Positions 63,157-64,000 of a DNA stretch of 64,000 bases are shown here, piece by piece (positions within the stretch are counted from its first letter, which is position 1; every line of letters begins with the position of its first letter). This DNA is from UTCHB3 sp964531325 (GTDB lineage: Bacteria > Bacteroidota > Ignavibacteria > Ignavibacteriales > Ignavibacteriaceae): NCBI GenBank assembly GCA_964531325.1, contig CAZHCW010000006.1, forward strand, positions 109,380 to 173,379, given 5' to 3'. A model generated the notes under the pieces. The model did no database searches. It worked only from the letters and a program-made list of their open reading frames with translations, and had not been told where the DNA came from. The translations under genes and the position numbers were made by a program.

Positions 63157-64000
63157 ATGAAAATGTTTTATACTTTGTTTCTTTTGGGTTTTGGATTGTT
63201 GACAGGTTGTTCAGAATCCCCAACCAATCAGGTAGAAAAACCTGTACTCACAGTTGACGATATGTCATGTACTGAGGGTTGGCTTAATCTGTCAATTCCT
63301 CCGGGTATGCTACCAGCACAGGTCTTGCTCCTGCAGGATAACCAAACAGTTATGTCCATTACGGTGGTTTCAGCAGATACTCTGTTGTATATCGCCTCGC
63401 TTTCTCATACAAAAGTATATCTCTTTCAAGCATCGATAACTCCTCCCGACAATTCCACAATATTTTCCAATGTAGTCAATCTTACAACTCTTTCACCAAC
63501 CGGCAATTCCTTTAGTTGGACTAAACATTACCTGGGGAGTACTAATATCAACTATAGCTATGTAAATGATATTGCAATAATTAGTGAGAATGATATCTGG
63601 GTTGTTGGTCTGTTTGTTCTTCCTGATACCAATCTTGCAGGTTATTCAAACTACAATGCAGTACATTGGGATGGAACGGGATGGGAGTATAAAAAACTTT
63701 GGTTCGAGGCTCCCGGGAATTATCAGTCTGTACCAGCCATAACGGGGATACTTGCATTTTCCCATGACAATTTGTTTATGATGTGTGAATGGGGTACAAC
63801 AATTTATGATGGTAGGAATCAGTTAAAAACAGAAAGTGGACCATATTGGACCACAACAATATGGGGAAGTGATAGCAATAATATTTATGCAGGAGGCTAC
63901 AGTGGAAAAATATATCACTACAATGGAACAGTTTGGACCCTGGTCGAAACCGGCACTGACCTATATGTAAACAACATTTATGGAGATTATAACAAAAGAA
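63157..64000 (+). CDS. Lipoprotein with propeller-like repeats, 3' part outside window
   Basis: The frame is open from ATG 63157 (GGTGG upstream) to the right edge, 281 residues. The signal peptide ends in the lipobox LLTGC, so it should be a lipoprotein. It continues with a fibronectin-like stretch and repeats of the type NDIWVVG, WDGTGWEYKK, NNIYAGGYSGKIYHYNGTVW, a pattern found in Ignavibacteria surface lipoproteins with beta-propeller-like repeats. No enzymatic motif. The C-terminus is not visible. Confidence 0.8.
   Translation, partial: MKMFYTLFLLGFGLLTGCSESPTNQVEKPVLTVDDMSCTEGWLNLSIPPGMLPAQVLLLQDNQTVMSITVVSADTLLYIASLSHTKVYLFQASITPPDNSTIFSNVVNLTTLSPTGNSFSWTKHYLGSTNINYSYVNDIAIISENDIWVVGLFVLPDTNLAGYSNYNAVHWDGTGWEYKKLWFEAPGNYQSVPAITGILAFSHDNLFMMCEWGTTIYDGRNQLKTESGPYWTTTIWGSDSNNIYAGGYSGKIYHYNGTVWTLVETGTDLYVNNIYGDYNKR

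Overview
The window looks like chromosome of an Ignavibacteria-type member of the Bacteroidota/Chlorobi (FCB) group. The main evidence is seven large secreted proteins that end in the C-terminal sorting domain of the type IX secretion system (T9SS; core QNYPNPFNPST, final strand like SGVYFYRL...KLxLxK). There is also a PorV/PorQ-like outer-membrane protein, many Sec-exported outer-membrane barrels and moderately AT-rich DNA. No rRNA or tRNA genes, prophage or insertion sequences were recognised.

Region by region: (1) 1-8114, minus strand: a type III-A CRISPR-Cas operon. Read 5' to 3' it encodes a MazF/PemK-like protein, a helix-turn-helix (possibly sigma-like) protein with an acidic linker, a protein with an anti-sigma-like N-terminus and a MazF-like middle, a Lon-like (S16) serine protease, Cas10, Csm2, Csm3 and the start of Csm4. 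The four leading genes overlap or abut and look like a divergent, SAVED-less relative of the CalpL/CalpT/CalpS protease-sigma signalling module. This is the most notable system in the window. (2) 8.1-21.5 kb: surface and secreted proteins (delta-60 repeat protein, DUF5916 barrel, PorV-like, Ycf48-like Asp-box protein) and a RecD-like SF1 helicase. (3) 21.8-26.3 kb: a small defence-like cluster (DUF6922 protein, MIT_C/phospholipase-D-like protein, DUF3696 AAA ATPase, divergent AlbA_2 regulator) with a paired palindromic operator candidate in the divergent promoter region. (4) 26.4-41.4 kb: class I fructose-bisphosphate aldolase, porins, two very large paralogous T9SS proteins, rRNA methyltransferase RlmI, a beta-helix T9SS protein and phosphoglycerate mutase. 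(5) 41.6-54.3 kb: mixed housekeeping genes (PAP2 phosphatase, RlmD, HAD phosphatase, TIGR01777 epimerase) with T9SS-exported enzymes (AGE-type epimerase, PQQ-type sugar dehydrogenase) and several repeat clusters. (6) 54.3-62.7 kb, minus strand: a storage-polymer operon encoding an HD-PycTM membrane protein, SixA, polyphosphate kinase, an exported GH13 amylase and GlgX debranching enzyme. (7) 62.8-64.0 kb: a candidate free-standing structured RNA with its own promoter and terminator, then the beginning of a lipoprotein gene.

Intergenic spaces carry recurring small elements: imperfect inverted CGCGGAT/CGCAGAT-type repeats, octanucleotide arrays, GTTCGTAG palindromes and a shared family of AAGCCG...CGGCTT terminators. 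All assignments are by eye from sequence motifs; no database or structure search was run.
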